Shown: one piece after another, positions 46,719 to 56,055 of the stretch | Layout of the letters: every line of letters starts with the position of its first letter | Position numbering within the stretch: position 1 is the first letter of the stretch | NCBI RefSeq assembly: GCF_003853415.1 | Contig: NZ_QTPP01000008.1 | Span: 62,001 to 126,000 of the forward strand | Reading direction: 5' to 3' | From: Burkholderia sp. Bp9142 | GTDB lineage: Bacteria; Pseudomonadota; Gammaproteobacteria; Burkholderiales; Burkholderiaceae | Length of the DNA stretch: 64,000 nucleotides | Position numbers and translations under genes: made by a program | The notes under the pieces: model-generated | What the model saw: the letters and a program-made list of their open reading frames with translations, nothing else | Told to the model about the DNA's origin: nothing | Database searches by the model: none

Positions 46719-47660
46719 TCAGGCATTGAGCGCGGTCGACGCGCGATATGTATTCGGCAGGCCGGCCCGCCACAGCGCGCCGTGCAGCGATTCGCCGTCG
46801 AGCCAGCGCGCGACTTTCGCACGCAGCGCCAGCAGCGCCGTCAGGTCGATGCCCGTATCGATGGCCATGTCGGCGAGCATGAACGCCAGGTCTTCGCTCG
46901 ACGCATTGCCGCTTGCGCCCGGCGCGTGCGGACATCCGCCGATGCCGGCGAGCGTCGCGTCGAAACGTGCGACGCCGGTTTCGAGCGCGGCATGAACGTT
47001 GGCGAGCGCGAGGCCGCGCGTGTCGTGAAAATGTCCGCAAAAGAAGCGATCGCCGGCGATGCGACGCGCACGCTCGAACAACTCGCGCACGGCCGCCGGC
47101 CCCGCATAGCCGACCGTATCGGCGAGGCTGACGCGATCCGCGCCCGCATCGAGCAACGCCTGCATGCAGCGCAGGACCTCGTCCGGTTCGACGCGCCCCT
47201 GGATCGTGCAGCCGAATGCCGTGCCGATTCCGCCTTCGATCAGCGTCCTCGACCCGGCGGCATCGCGCTCGGCGCGGATGCGCGCAACCTCGGCGACGAC
47301 TTCGTCGGGTGTCTTGCGCAGGTTCGCGAGGCAGTGTTCGCGACTCGCGGACAACGGCACGAGCAGCAGGTCGGCCCCGGTGTCGATGGCGCGCTGTGCG
47401 CCTTTCAGGTTCGGCACCAGAACGGATACGGCGAGGCCCGGCAGCGTCTTGGCGTACGCGACGAGTTCCGCGGTGTCCGCCAGTTGCGGCAGGAGTCGCG
47501 CCGGCACGAAGGAGCCGACTTCGATCTCGCGCTGGCCGGCTGCGTATGCGCCGGCGATCCATTCGATCTTGCGCTCGGTCGGCACAATGGTCTGGATGCT
47601 TTGCAGGCCGTCGCGCAATCCGACCTCGCGAATCACGACGTGTGTGGGAAATGAAGGCAT
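46719..47660 (-). CDS. hydroxymethylglutaryl-CoA lyase family protein
   Basis: 313-residue TIM-barrel lyase that splits HMG-CoA into acetyl-CoA and acetoacetate. The metal/substrate motif VIREVGLRDGLQS is at the start and the active-site cysteine loop GIGGCPHAPGASGN is near residue 230. With the CoA-transferase downstream and transporter, it suggests catabolism of 3-hydroxy-3-methylglutarate or a similar methylated dicarboxylate. First gene of the leftward operon, divergent from LysR. Confidence 0.93.
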   Translation of the reverse strand: MPSFPTHVVIREVGLRDGLQSIQTIVPTERKIEWIAGAYAAGQREIEVGSFVPARLLPQLADTAELVAYAKTLPGLAVSVLVPNLKGAQRAIDTGADLLLVPLSASREHCLANLRKTPDEVVAEVARIRAERDAAGSRTLIEGGIGTAFGCTIQGRVEPDEVLRCMQALLDAGADRVSLADTVGYAGPAAVRELFERARRIAGDRFFCGHFHDTRGLALANVHAALETGVARFDATLAGIGGCPHAPGASGNASSEDLAFMLADMAIDTGIDLTALLALRAKVARWLDGESLHGALWRAGLPNTYRASTALNA

Positions 47661-47971
47661 GGCGTTGCTGTCTCCGCAATCTGTGGCCGGTCATTGCGTG
47701 CCGGCGATAGCCCTACTTTAGAGATTCCCGAAAAAACGTAAAGCATCGGTTTGGAATCGAAAGCGTTCCGAAACGGAATCCCAAAAATCGGGCGGACGCC
47801 CGCCGTGACGGCATTGGCCATCGTCATGAAGGCATTTCGAAAGCCACACGCGCGAACCGACGCGATGACGTTGGCGTGGTAATTTCGGACATTCCCGGAG
47901 AACCCGGAAATCGACGGAATCGAGCCGAAAACTTCCGGTCCGGAACGTTTCGACATGCGGAGACTGCACTG
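47661..47971. promoter_or_regulatory. divergent promoter region with two TTCCG palindromes
   Basis: 311 bp without a gene. Two perfect 13-bp palindromes occur: TTCCGAAACGGAA (47766-47778) and TTCCGGTCCGGAA (47933-47945), 167 bp apart. The second lies 27 bp before the LysR ATG. They are likely sites for the adjacent LysR protein. Confidence 0.5.
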
Positions 47972-48889
47972 ATGCGCGACATCGACCTCAAGACACTGCG
48001 GCTGTTCGTGGCCGTGTGCGATCACGGCAATATCGCGCGTGCCGCGAAAGAAGCGCACATCGAGCCTTCCGCGATCAGCAAGCGCATTGCGCAGCTCGAA
48101 AGCGATCTCGGCGTGCCGGCGCTGACGCGGTCACGGCGCGGCGTCGCGCCCACGCCGGCGGGCATCGCGCTGCTCGAGCATGCGCGCAGCATGCTGTTTA
48201 CGATGGACCGGATCGCGGCCGACGTCACCGCGATCGGCGACGGGCTGCAGGGTCGCGTGAGCGTCTGCGCGTCGGCATCGGCGATCGCGGAAGTGTTGCT
48301 GGACGACATCGCGTCGTTCATGCGCGATCCCGCCAACCGGAACATCAAGGTCGACGTCGAGGAGCGGCTGTCGCGCGATCTTGTCCGGCAGGTGCGCGAA
48401 GGGGCTTCCGCGGTCGGCGTGTGCTGGGACAACGTCGACTTGCAAGGGCTGCAGGAGCGGTCCTATCGCCACGACCAGCTGGCGCTCGCCGTGCATCCCG
48501 AGCATCCGCTCGCCGGCCGTCAGTCGGTCGGCTTCGACGACACGCTTGAATTCGAGCACGTCGGATTGCCGCCGGCCACGGCCGTTCATACGATGCTCAA
48601 GCGCGCAGCCGCCGACCGGGGCCGGACCGTGTCGTATCGCGTGATCGTGTCGAGTTTCGACGCGGCGTTTCGCGTCGTGGCCGCCGGCCTGGGGATCAGC
48701 GTCATTCCCGTCGAAGTCGCGGCGGCCTACCGGCAGTCGCTCGGCGTGCGGATGATCCCGCTCACCGATGCATGGGCGAAGCGTCGCTTCATCGTATGTT
48801 TCCAGCGCTTCGACACGCTGCAGCCCGCCGCACTGCGGATGGTCGACCATCTCGCGAACCGCGCGGCACGGGATCACACCGGTCAGTAA
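47972..48889 (+). CDS. LysR-family regulator of the HMG-type operon
   Basis: 305 residues. Winged helix-turn-helix at residues ~1-62 (LKTLRLFVAVCDHGNIARAA, EPSAISKRIAQLESDLGVPA), then the effector domain (GRVSVCASASAIAEVLLDD). The methionine at 47972 gives the family N-terminus. Divergent from HMG-CoA lyase/CoA-transferase/MFS and probably their activator. Confidence 0.92.
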   Translation: MRDIDLKTLRLFVAVCDHGNIARAAKEAHIEPSAISKRIAQLESDLGVPALTRSRRGVAPTPAGIALLEHARSMLFTMDRIAADVTAIGDGLQGRVSVCASASAIAEVLLDDIASFMRDPANRNIKVDVEERLSRDLVRQVREGASAVGVCWDNVDLQGLQERSYRHDQLALAVHPEHPLAGRQSVGFDDTLEFEHVGLPPATAVHTMLKRAAADRGRTVSYRVIVSSFDAAFRVVAAGLGISVIPVEVAAAYRQSLGVRMIPLTDAWAKRRFIVCFQRFDTLQPAALRMVDHLANRAARDHTGQ

Positions 48890-48893
48890 CGGA

Positions 48894-49367
48894 TCACGAC
48901 CGCCCGGCAGGCGGCATTCCAAAGAGTCGCTCGTCCCACACTACCGGTTTCGGGTCCGCCACGACAATGCGCGCGGCGTCCGGATGCGCCGGATTGACCA
49001 GTACATTGAATTCCGCGCGCGCGACGACCGACGGAACGACGAGTATCGCGGTGCGCGACTCCGTGAGCCAGGCGTCGCCGAACTGCCGTGCCGGATGCAG
49101 TGCCGCCGTGTCCCACCCTGCCGGCAGCGTGTCTGCCGAGTGGCGTTCGACCGGAAGGTCGTCGGGAACGGTCGCTTCGACCCATCCGTGTGTTTTGGGT
49201 ACCTTGCCGATGCGGGCATGCACGAGCACTTCGAGCATTGCGCCCGCGAAGGTCAGCGCCGCATGGATGACCGGCCGGCCCGGGCTGTTGAAACGACCAC
49301 CGACCGGCATTGCGCCGGTGCCGCTCCAGATCGTGTGTCGCGTGTCGGCGATGCGAAACAACTTCAT
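48894..49367 (-). CDS. RES-domain toxin
   Basis: 157 residues of the RES family. Known RES toxins of Xre/RES modules degrade NAD+ or ADP-ribosylate phosphoribosyl pyrophosphate synthetase. The conserved Arg-Glu-Ser order is visible: FRIADTRHTIWSGTGAM with GGRFNSPGRPVIHAA (Arg), AMLEVLVHARIG (Glu) and the Ser-containing LTESRTAILVVPSVVARAEF. It overlaps the antitoxin stop in ATGA and is read after it. Its end lies 5 bp from the LysR stop (convergent). Confidence 0.92.
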   Translation of the reverse strand: MKLFRIADTRHTIWSGTGAMPVGGRFNSPGRPVIHAALTFAGAMLEVLVHARIGKVPKTHGWVEATVPDDLPVERHSADTLPAGWDTAALHPARQFGDAWLTESRTAILVVPSVVARAEFNVLVNPAHPDAARIVVADPKPVVWDERLFGMPPAGRS

Positions 49368-49792
49368 GCCGGCAGCCCATAGAACAGTTTCCAGAGCAGT
49401 TCTTCGACGCGGCGCGCGCCGAGTTCGGTCAGTGCGACATCCAGCGGCGGACGCCCCTCGAGCTCGGGGTGAGGCATCGCCAGAAACGCCCGCGCATCCT
49501 CTTCATCGCTCCAGACGTAGGTGGTCGTCGCGACGATCCGTGCCAGGCGCTCGGTCTTTTCGGATTCATCTTGTGTCAGACGGTCGCGGCGGCGTTTGTA
49601 GGTCGCCTCGGGAATGATGCGCGCGAGCAGTGCCCGCCGCGCGTCGGCGCCCTGCGTCGCGTGCTCGACCCCCGCGCGCAACGCTGACTTCGGAAGGCCG
49701 TCGCGCACGCGCGCCTCAAGCTCCGCGAGCGTATGCGGGACCGGCCGAAGCTCCATGACCGCAGCCACGGCTTCAGGGGTGACGAGCGACAT
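49364..49792 (-). CDS. Xre/MbcA/ParS-type antitoxin
   Basis: 142 residues. The C-terminal part (EDARAFLAMPHPELEGRPPL, LTELGARRVEELLWKLFYGL) is the MbcA/ParS/Xre antitoxin domain that binds the RES toxin; the N-terminal part provides a helix-turn-helix-like region. The ATG at 49792 is chosen because the upstream open frame crosses the operator. Upstream GTATCA/TGATAC repeats suggest autorepression. Confidence 0.9.
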   Translation of the reverse strand: MSLVTPEAVAAVMELRPVPHTLAELEARVRDGLPKSALRAGVEHATQGADARRALLARIIPEATYKRRRDRLTQDESEKTERLARIVATTTYVWSDEEDARAFLAMPHPELEGRPPLDVALTELGARRVEELLWKLFYGLPA

Positions 49793-50104
49793 GGCGACTC
49801 CCGATTGAGTATCAACTGATACCACATCATAGACCAAATGATACCGAACGTCACGAAACCATCGCACTTGAGGCGAGCGGTGCCTGCTAGCATGGCGCGT
49901 GGCCTGTCCGAATCGCGACGACGGCTGTAAAGATGTCGCGTGCCATGGTGTTGTGCGGCCGGCCGCCTCCGTGCCGGTCATGCCGGCGCGCTTCGACGCG
50001 GACGCTTGCCGCAGCACGCATCGGGCTCTGCCCGCATTCGACTCCCATCCGACGACCGGCTGCGCCGCATGCTGTCGCGCGAACCGCCGGCACGAGATTC
50101 GTCC
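49793..50104. promoter_or_regulatory. toxin-antitoxin operator and upstream region of the esterase
   Basis: 312 bp between divergent genes. GTATCAACTGATAC (49809-49822) is a 14-bp palindrome with 6-bp arms, and a third half-site TGATAC is at 49839-49844. They lie 17-52 bp upstream of the antitoxin start. The rest shows nothing recognisable; the esterase could start earlier, since its frame is open to 49940. Confidence 0.55.
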
Positions 50105-51184
50105 ATGCCCAGGAAAAAAACCAGCCTCTGGCTACGGCCTTTCGATCTGCTTTCCGCCGCGGCGAGCCCGCGGCCGAACAGGAAAGCAACCCAACCGCCG
50201 GCGTCGGCCAAGCGCCCCGCCAGCACCCGGACCCCGCGTCGCACGGCGCCGGCGCCCGCCGCGCGTGCAACGCCGCGCCACGTGCCCGGCACGTGGCTTC
50301 GCTCCTTTCATGCCGCGCGCCCGGCCCCCGGCCGCCTCGTCAATCATCTTGCCTACGCGCTGTACCTGCCCGCCGCACCGGCGACGACCCGGGACATGCC
50401 CGTCGTCGTCATGCTGCACGGTTGCAAGCAGACGGCCGAGTCGTTCGCCGCGGGCACGCGCATGTGCCGCGTCGCGGAGCGTGCCGGGTTTGCCGTGCTG
50501 TTTCCCGAACAGGCGAACACCGCCCACGCGCATCGCTGCTGGAACTGGCATGGCGATGCGTCTCAGTCGGAGGCCCCCGCAATCGCGTCGCTGGTCGACG
50601 CGATCGTGCGGGAGCGCGGGTTCGATCGCGACCGGATCTATCTGGCCGGCATGTCGGCCGGTGCGGGGCTGGCCGCGCGGCTGGCGCTCGGGTATCCCGA
50701 TCTGTTCGCGGCCGTCGGCCTGCACTCCGGTCCGGCCATCGCGCCGCCGCTGTCGACCATGGCCGCGATGAGCGTGATGCGCCGCGGCCTGCACGACGAC
50801 CCGATCCGCGTCGTCGATGCATGCGTCGACGTTCATGCGTATCCGGGCATGCCCGCGCTCGTCGTGCATGGCGGGCTCGATACGGTCGTCGCCGAGCAAA
50901 ACGCGCGACAGCTCGGCGTCGCGTTCGCGCGGCTCAATCGGCTCGTGAACGAACAGGGTGAACTGCGCGTCGGCGAGCAGCATGCCTACACGCATGACGA
51001 TGCGGATTACACGGATTATCTGCGCGGCGGCCGGCTGATCGTCCGGGTCTGCATCGTTCGCCGCCTGGCGCACGCATGGAGCGGCGGCGATCCGCGTGAA
51101 GCGTTCCACGCCGCGACCGGGCCGGACGCGACGGCGATGTTCTGGCATTTCTTTCGAAGGCGGCGGCGCAAGCGAGTGCGGTGA
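50105..51184 (+). CDS. PHB depolymerase family esterase
   Basis: 359 residues. A basic, Pro/Ala-rich N-terminal stretch of ~90 residues precedes the alpha/beta hydrolase: oxyanion segment VVMLHGCKQTAESFAAGTRM, nucleophile AGMSAGAGLAARLALGYPDL, FAAVGLHSGPA, and acid/histidine regions VVHGGLDTVV and RLAHAWSGGD. It belongs to the LpqC/PHB-depolymerase type esterases. No clear signal peptide; the start is uncertain. Converges with the histidine kinase gene across 17 bp. Confidence 0.88.
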   Translation: MPRKKTSLWLRPFDLLSAAASPRPNRKATQPPASAKRPASTRTPRRTAPAPAARATPRHVPGTWLRSFHAARPAPGRLVNHLAYALYLPAAPATTRDMPVVVMLHGCKQTAESFAAGTRMCRVAERAGFAVLFPEQANTAHAHRCWNWHGDASQSEAPAIASLVDAIVRERGFDRDRIYLAGMSAGAGLAARLALGYPDLFAAVGLHSGPAIAPPLSTMAAMSVMRRGLHDDPIRVVDACVDVHAYPGMPALVVHGGLDTVVAEQNARQLGVAFARLNRLVNEQGELRVGEQHAYTHDDADYTDYLRGGRLIVRVCIVRRLAHAWSGGDPREAFHAATGPDATAMFWHFFRRRRRKRVR

Positions 51185-51201
51185 CGCGTCCCGCGTCGCA
51201 C

Positions 51202-52974
51202 TCACGCACGTTGCTCGACCGACGCCACCTCGCCCACCCTCCCGCCTGCACGCCGGATCGGCACTCGAATGCGGAAGGTCGTGCCGCGCCCCGGCGCACT
51301 CGTCACGTCGATTGCGCCGCGATGCCGTTCGATGATGCCGTGCGACACCGACAAGCCGAGCCCGGTTCCCTGCCCGACCGGCTTCGTCGTGAAGAACGGA
51401 TCGAAGATTCGCCGCACGATGTCGGGCGTCATGCCGGTGCCGGTGTCGCTGATCGCGATCGACACCTGTTCGCCGTCGCTCGAGGTGCGGATCGTGATCA
51501 CGCCGCGCTCGGGAATCGCGTGCGCGGCGTTGACGAGCAGGTTCATGAAGACCTGGTTCAACTGCGACGGGATACATTCGACGTGCGGCACGTCGCCGTA
51601 CGCGCGCACGATGTCGGCCTTGTACTTGAGTTCGTTATGGACGACGTTGAGCGTGCTTTCGAGACCCGAGTGGATGTCGACCACGCTCCACTCGCCGCTG
51701 CCCGGCCGCGAGAAATCGCGCAGATCCTGCACGATGCGCCGCACCCGCACCGCGCCATCGATCGATTCGTCGATCAGCGTCACGATCTCGTCGCGCACGT
51801 AGTCCAGATCGGCGGTGCGCCCCATTGCAGTCAGCGCGTCGCGCGCCGCGGGTTCCAGCTGCGGCAGCGCGGCCTCGTGCGCGGCGATCACGTCGAGCAG
51901 GCTGCGCACCCACGTCTTCAGCGTGTTGAGGTTCGCGCTGATGAAGCCGACCGGGTTGTTGATCTCGTGCGCGACGCCCGCCGCGAGCTGGCCGATCGAG
52001 GCGAGCTTTTCCGATTGCAACAGCTGCACGTGGGTGTCCTCGAGCGCCCGCAGCAGGCGCCGCTGTTCGTCCTTCTCCTGCTCGAGCCGGATCTGCGCCG
52101 CCCGGCGCTCGTCGATCTCGGTCGCCATGTTCTCGCGTGTGCGCTGCAGCATCGCCGTCGTCTGCTCATAGCGCCGCAATGCCGTTTCGAGTTCCGCGGT
52201 CCGCAATCGCACCAGTCGCTCGAGCGTGTCCGTCATGCCGCGCAGAAAGGTTGTGCGTGCATCGAAACGGCAGACCAGCAGCGTGACGATCAGCGTCGCC
52301 GTCGTGAACAGCGCGATCGTCGTCGCGAGCCACGGCGCATCGATGCCGTTCGCGGCGCCGCAGCGCGCATCCGGCGCGAAGTGCGCGGCCGCCATCGCCG
52401 TGTAGTGCATGCCCGTGATGGCGATACCCATGATCAGCGCCGCGCCGATGCGTTGCCTGGTCGCATGGCGCGCCTGTCGCGCGCGCAGCGCCTGGGCCAT
52501 CCAGAGCGCGGCCGTCGATGCGATCACCGCGACGGCGATCGATGCCGCGAACAGCACGGGATCGTAGCGAATGCCGGGCGCCATGCGCATCGCGGCCATG
52601 CCCGTGTAATGCATCCCGACGATCCCGGCGCCCATCAGCACACCGCCCACAAGCAGGCGACGGCGGCTCAACCGGGCGCGCGTGACGACATTCAGCGCGA
52701 AATACGACACGAGCACGGCAATCGCCAGCGACGCGCCGGTATCCGCAAGCGCATAGCCGAGCGGGATCGGCAGCGACAGCGCCAGCATCCCGACGAAATG
52801 CATCGACCAGATTCCGGTGCCCATCGCGGCCGCGCCGCCGCCCAGCCACGCACGCTTGAGCTTCGGGTCGTCGAGCAGCGAAATGAACGCGGCCAGGTCG
52901 AGCGCCGTATAGGAGGCCAGCGTCGCGATGACGAGCGACAGCAGGACAAGCAGCAGGTTGTAGGTGCCATGCAT
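51202..52974 (-). CDS. MHYT-domain sensor histidine kinase
   Basis: 590 residues. Seven membrane helices in the first ~245 residues carry three MHYT motifs (GIWSMHFVGMLAL, GIVGMHYTGMAAM, GITGMHYT-like ITGMHYTAMAAA), proposed to bind copper and sense gas ligands. A coiled coil (~260-350) precedes the kinase: H-box GVAHEINNPVGF, N-box NQVFMNLLVNAAHAI, G boxes DTGTGMTPD and GQGTGLGLSVSHG. It lies 79 bp downstream of the response regulator gene in the same direction; the two are a likely signalling pair. No receiver or GGDEF domain is attached. Confidence 0.92.
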   Translation of the reverse strand: MHGTYNLLLVLLSLVIATLASYTALDLAAFISLLDDPKLKRAWLGGGAAAMGTGIWSMHFVGMLALSLPIPLGYALADTGASLAIAVLVSYFALNVVTRARLSRRRLLVGGVLMGAGIVGMHYTGMAAMRMAPGIRYDPVLFAASIAVAVIASTAALWMAQALRARQARHATRQRIGAALIMGIAITGMHYTAMAAAHFAPDARCGAANGIDAPWLATTIALFTTATLIVTLLVCRFDARTTFLRGMTDTLERLVRLRTAELETALRRYEQTTAMLQRTRENMATEIDERRAAQIRLEQEKDEQRRLLRALEDTHVQLLQSEKLASIGQLAAGVAHEINNPVGFISANLNTLKTWVRSLLDVIAAHEAALPQLEPAARDALTAMGRTADLDYVRDEIVTLIDESIDGAVRVRRIVQDLRDFSRPGSGEWSVVDIHSGLESTLNVVHNELKYKADIVRAYGDVPHVECIPSQLNQVFMNLLVNAAHAIPERGVITIRTSSDGEQVSIAISDTGTGMTPDIVRRIFDPFFTTKPVGQGTGLGLSVSHGIIERHRGAIDVTSAPGRGTTFRIRVPIRRAGGRVGEVASVEQRA

Positions 52975-53053
52975 GATCGAGCGCCCCGGTCGAGATGAAC
53001 GCGTTGCCGCGGCGTACGGTCGATCGCACGCCGCGGCCGTGCGGTACGCGGCG

Positions 53054-54463
53054 TCAGGCCGGTGGCGCGGCAGCGTCCGGCGCCTGCGTCGACGCGGCGG
53101 CACCGGTCAGCACCAGGATGTCGAACGGTGTCCCCTCGCGTGCCTCGAAGCGGCGCACCAGCTCGATCTGGTGCGCCGACATCACGCTGCCCTTCGTCAT
53201 CAGCAGCACCCCGCGATGCGTGCGCAGATCGTCGGCGAGCCGCATGCCCTCGCGCAGCTGCGCGGACTGGATCTCCGCGACGGACGCCGCGATGCCGAGG
53301 CTCGCCGGATCCCGCATCAGCTCGATGAAGCGCGCGACGAGCTGCGGATCGTAGCGCACGCCGGCCTGCGAGTGCAGCACGTCGATCGCCTGCTCGACAG
53401 AATGCGGCGAACCGATCTCGCCGTTGCGCAGCCCTTCGAAGTCGCGCGCGATCGCGACGATCCGCGAGCCGAGCGGGATCGCGTCACCGGTCAGCCCCTC
53501 CGGGGTGCCGCGCCCGTTGAAGCGCTCGTACTGGTGCAGCACGATCGATGCGACCTTGTGCAATTGCGCGACCGGCGTGAGCACCATCTGCGCACGCAGC
53601 GGGTGCTGCTGGAACAGGCTGTGTTCGTCCGTCGTCATCTTGACGAGCGGCTTGTGCAACAGTTCGTCGGGCAGCGACAGCTTGCCGATGCCATGCAGCA
53701 GACCGGCGAAATAGACATCCTGCGCGTGCAGGCTGCTCATCCCGGCCGACAGCGCGAGACGCCGCGCGATCTCGCCGACGCGCATCGCATGCCCGCTCGC
53801 ACTCCCGCAGCGCAGCTCGATCATGCTCGCGCACACCTGGACCATCGCGGTGAAGCTGCTCTTCAGGTCGTGCTGTGCCGCTTCGAGGAACATCACGGTC
53901 TGCGCGAGTTCCTCGGTGCGCGCACGCACCTGTGTTTCCAGTTCCGTGTTGAAACGGCGCAGCGCTTCGTTCTGCGCTTCGGTCAATGCGGCGAGCCGCG
54001 CGGCTTCACCGCGCAAGCGCCGCTGCTCGAGCGCCTGCTCGATGGTCATCAGCAGGTCGTGGTCGTCCCAAGGCTTGTTCAGATAGCGATACACACCGCC
54101 TTCGTTGACGGCCTCCACGATCGATGCGATGTCGGAATAGCCGGTCAGCAGGATACGCATCGTGTCCGGGTACAGCGAGCGGGCGCGTGCGAGAAACGCC
54201 GCGCCGCTCATGTTCGGCATGCGCATGTCGGACACGATCAGGTCGACTTCGGTCGACGCCAGGATCTCGAGTGCCGCTTCCCCGCTTTCGGCTGTCAGGA
54301 TCGCGTAGCGCGCGGGCCGCAACACGCGCTTGAGCGCGGACAGTACGCTCGGTTCATCGTCGACCAGCAGGATCGACGGGGTCGCTGCGGCGTGGTCGGA
54401 TGCGGCGTCGACGATCGTTTCGGGTGGTGCAATGTTCGTTCCGTTCATCGCGGATATCGTCAT
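53054..54463 (-). CDS. response regulator with degenerate HD-GYP-like output domain
   Basis: 469 residues. Receiver domain at ~30-145 with phosphoacceptor Asp79 (LIVSDMRMPNMSG), coiled coil ~150-200, then an HD-type helical domain. The HD motif is altered (HGIGK at 257-261 in place of HDIGK) and GYP is replaced by GTP (ERFNGRGTPEGL, ~315-324), so cyclic-di-GMP hydrolysis is doubtful. ATG 54463 has GAGG at good spacing; the frame is open further. Precedes the MHYT kinase gene. Confidence 0.88.
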   Translation of the reverse strand: MTISAMNGTNIAPPETIVDAASDHAAATPSILLVDDEPSVLSALKRVLRPARYAILTAESGEAALEILASTEVDLIVSDMRMPNMSGAAFLARARSLYPDTMRILLTGYSDIASIVEAVNEGGVYRYLNKPWDDHDLLMTIEQALEQRRLRGEAARLAALTEAQNEALRRFNTELETQVRARTEELAQTVMFLEAAQHDLKSSFTAMVQVCASMIELRCGSASGHAMRVGEIARRLALSAGMSSLHAQDVYFAGLLHGIGKLSLPDELLHKPLVKMTTDEHSLFQQHPLRAQMVLTPVAQLHKVASIVLHQYERFNGRGTPEGLTGDAIPLGSRIVAIARDFEGLRNGEIGSPHSVEQAIDVLHSQAGVRYDPQLVARFIELMRDPASLGIAASVAEIQSAQLREGMRLADDLRTHRGVLLMTKGSVMSAHQIELVRRFEAREGTPFDILVLTGAAASTQAPDAAAPPA

Positions 54464-54688
54464 GACTGGCCTCGGATTGTTTGTCTTCACCACCTCTGTG
54501 ACATCGGCATGTGGCGCGCATTCCATATTGGGGAAAACGCTGACAAGGACGACGTATCCGCCGGCATCATGGGCGCTGCTCATGTGCACCGCCGCGCCGA
54601 CTTCCGGTATCGTTGCCGCATGCGCCGCCACGGCACACGCCGTCGCGGCGCGATCCCGATCGCATCAACCAACCCGTATGGAGCCTTC

Positions 54689-54982
54689 ATGATTCTGGAA
54701 ATGGCATCGCTCGAAATCGATCCGTCGCAGGCCGAGCCATTCGAAGCGGCGGTTCGCCAGGCACTCCCGCTGTTCGCCCGCGCGCGCGGCTGCGGCGGCG
54801 CCGAGCTGCACCGCGTGATCGAGCGCAGCGGCGGCTACCTGCTCGTCGTCAAGTGGGACACCGTGGACGATCACATGGTCCATTTCCGGCAATCGGACGA
54901 CTTCCAGGCGTGGCGGCAGCTGGCGGGGCCGTTCTTCAAGAGCCCGCCGCAAGTCGTGCATACGGAAGTCGCGGTCAAGTAA
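54689..54982 (+). CDS. antibiotic biosynthesis monooxygenase (ABM) family protein
   Basis: 97 residues of the small dimeric ferredoxin-like ABM fold: MILEMASLEIDPSQAEPFEA opening, RARGCGGAELHRVIERSGGY, VKWDTVDDHMVHFRQSDDFQ, and FKSPPQVVHTEV. These proteins are oxygenases or stress proteins acting on quinone-like small molecules; the substrate is unknown. Isolated and divergent from the HD-GYP-like gene. The very long upstream frame is noncoding. Confidence 0.88.
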   Translation: MILEMASLEIDPSQAEPFEAAVRQALPLFARARGCGGAELHRVIERSGGYLLVVKWDTVDDHMVHFRQSDDFQAWRQLAGPFFKSPPQVVHTEVAVK

Positions 54983-55242
54983 TCGCCGCAGTCAAGGCCG
55001 GTCGGGAAGACGCCCGACCGTGCCACCTGCGCTCCGTGGAAAGCCGGCTTTGCGAGCGCCGCTCCGGTCGCCCCTCTGCACGCTCGACCTGAAGCCGGGT
55101 GACGCTCCGAGCCGACACGCTGCACGGTGCCCGTGCAAAATCGGCGCTTGCTGCACACGCTCGACGCGCTGTCGCGCATCAGCGCCATCCTGACCCCCTG
55201 AGCGCCCGCCATGCCGGCGCATCCGATCATCAAGAGTCCGCC

Positions 55243-55977
55243 ATGACCATCGACCCTTCCATCCTCTCCGCGTTCACCCCGACCGGCAAGCTGCGCGCGT
55301 CGATCAATCTCGGCAACCCGATCCTCGCGAACCGCGACCCGGCCACCGGCGAGCCGTTCGGCGTATCGATCGACCTCGCGCGCGCGTTCGCCGAGCGGCT
55401 GTCGGCCGAGCTGGAGCTCGTCGTGTTCGATGCGGCCGGCAAGTCGGTGCAGGCGCTCACCGAAGAGCGCGCCGATTTCGGCTTCTTCGCGGTCGATCCG
55501 CTGCGCGGCGAAACGGTCGCGTTCACCGAACCGTACGTGCTGATCGAAGGCTTCTATCTCGTGCGCGACGATTCGCCGATCCGCGGCAATGCGGACGTCG
55601 ACCAGCCGCACAACCGCGTGGCGGTCGGCAAGGGCAGCGCGTACGACCTGTTCCTCACGCGCGAACTGAAGGCCGCGCAGATCGTGCGCGCGCCGACGTC
55701 GCCGGCCGTCGTGCCGACCTTCGTCGAACAGCAGCTCGAAGTCGCGGCCGGCGTGAAGCAGCAGCTCGAAGCCGATGCGGCGAAGACGCCGGGCCTGCGC
55801 CTGCTCGACGAGCGCTTCATGGTGATCCGCCAGGCGATGGGCGTGCCGAAGAGCCGCGGCGAAGCGGCCGCCGCGTTGCTCGGCCAGTTCGTCGAAGAGA
55901 TGAAGGCGTCGGGCTTCGTCGCGGATGCGCTGCGGCGCCATGGCATCACGGGCGCGTCGGTTGCGCCGCTGGCGTGA
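55243..55977 (+). CDS. solute-binding family 3-like protein without signal peptide
   Basis: 244 residues. Family 3 periplasmic binding fold (LRASINLGNPILANRDPATG, GVSIDLARAFAERLSAELEL, ADFGFFAVDPLRGETVAFTE, YVLIEGFYLVRDDSPI) but the N-terminus MTIDPSILSAFTPTGK has no signal peptide or membrane helix. It probably acts in the cytoplasm, as a sensor or binding protein, or has its signal lost. No transporter genes are adjacent. Confidence 0.82.
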   Translation: MTIDPSILSAFTPTGKLRASINLGNPILANRDPATGEPFGVSIDLARAFAERLSAELELVVFDAAGKSVQALTEERADFGFFAVDPLRGETVAFTEPYVLIEGFYLVRDDSPIRGNADVDQPHNRVAVGKGSAYDLFLTRELKAAQIVRAPTSPAVVPTFVEQQLEVAAGVKQQLEADAAKTPGLRLLDERFMVIRQAMGVPKSRGEAAAALLGQFVEEMKASGFVADALRRHGITGASVAPLA

Positions 55978-56055
55978 TCGGACATCGGCTGACGCAACAA
56001 CGGCGCCGGTGTCTCGCTCGACCTCGGCGCCGCACACCGCAAGCATCGCGCGGGC

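Noticed and set aside
52964..54688. Upstream extension of the ABM monooxygenase frame (672 codons)
   Set aside because: Antisense to the response regulator and without family similarity; only the last 97 residues match a protein family.
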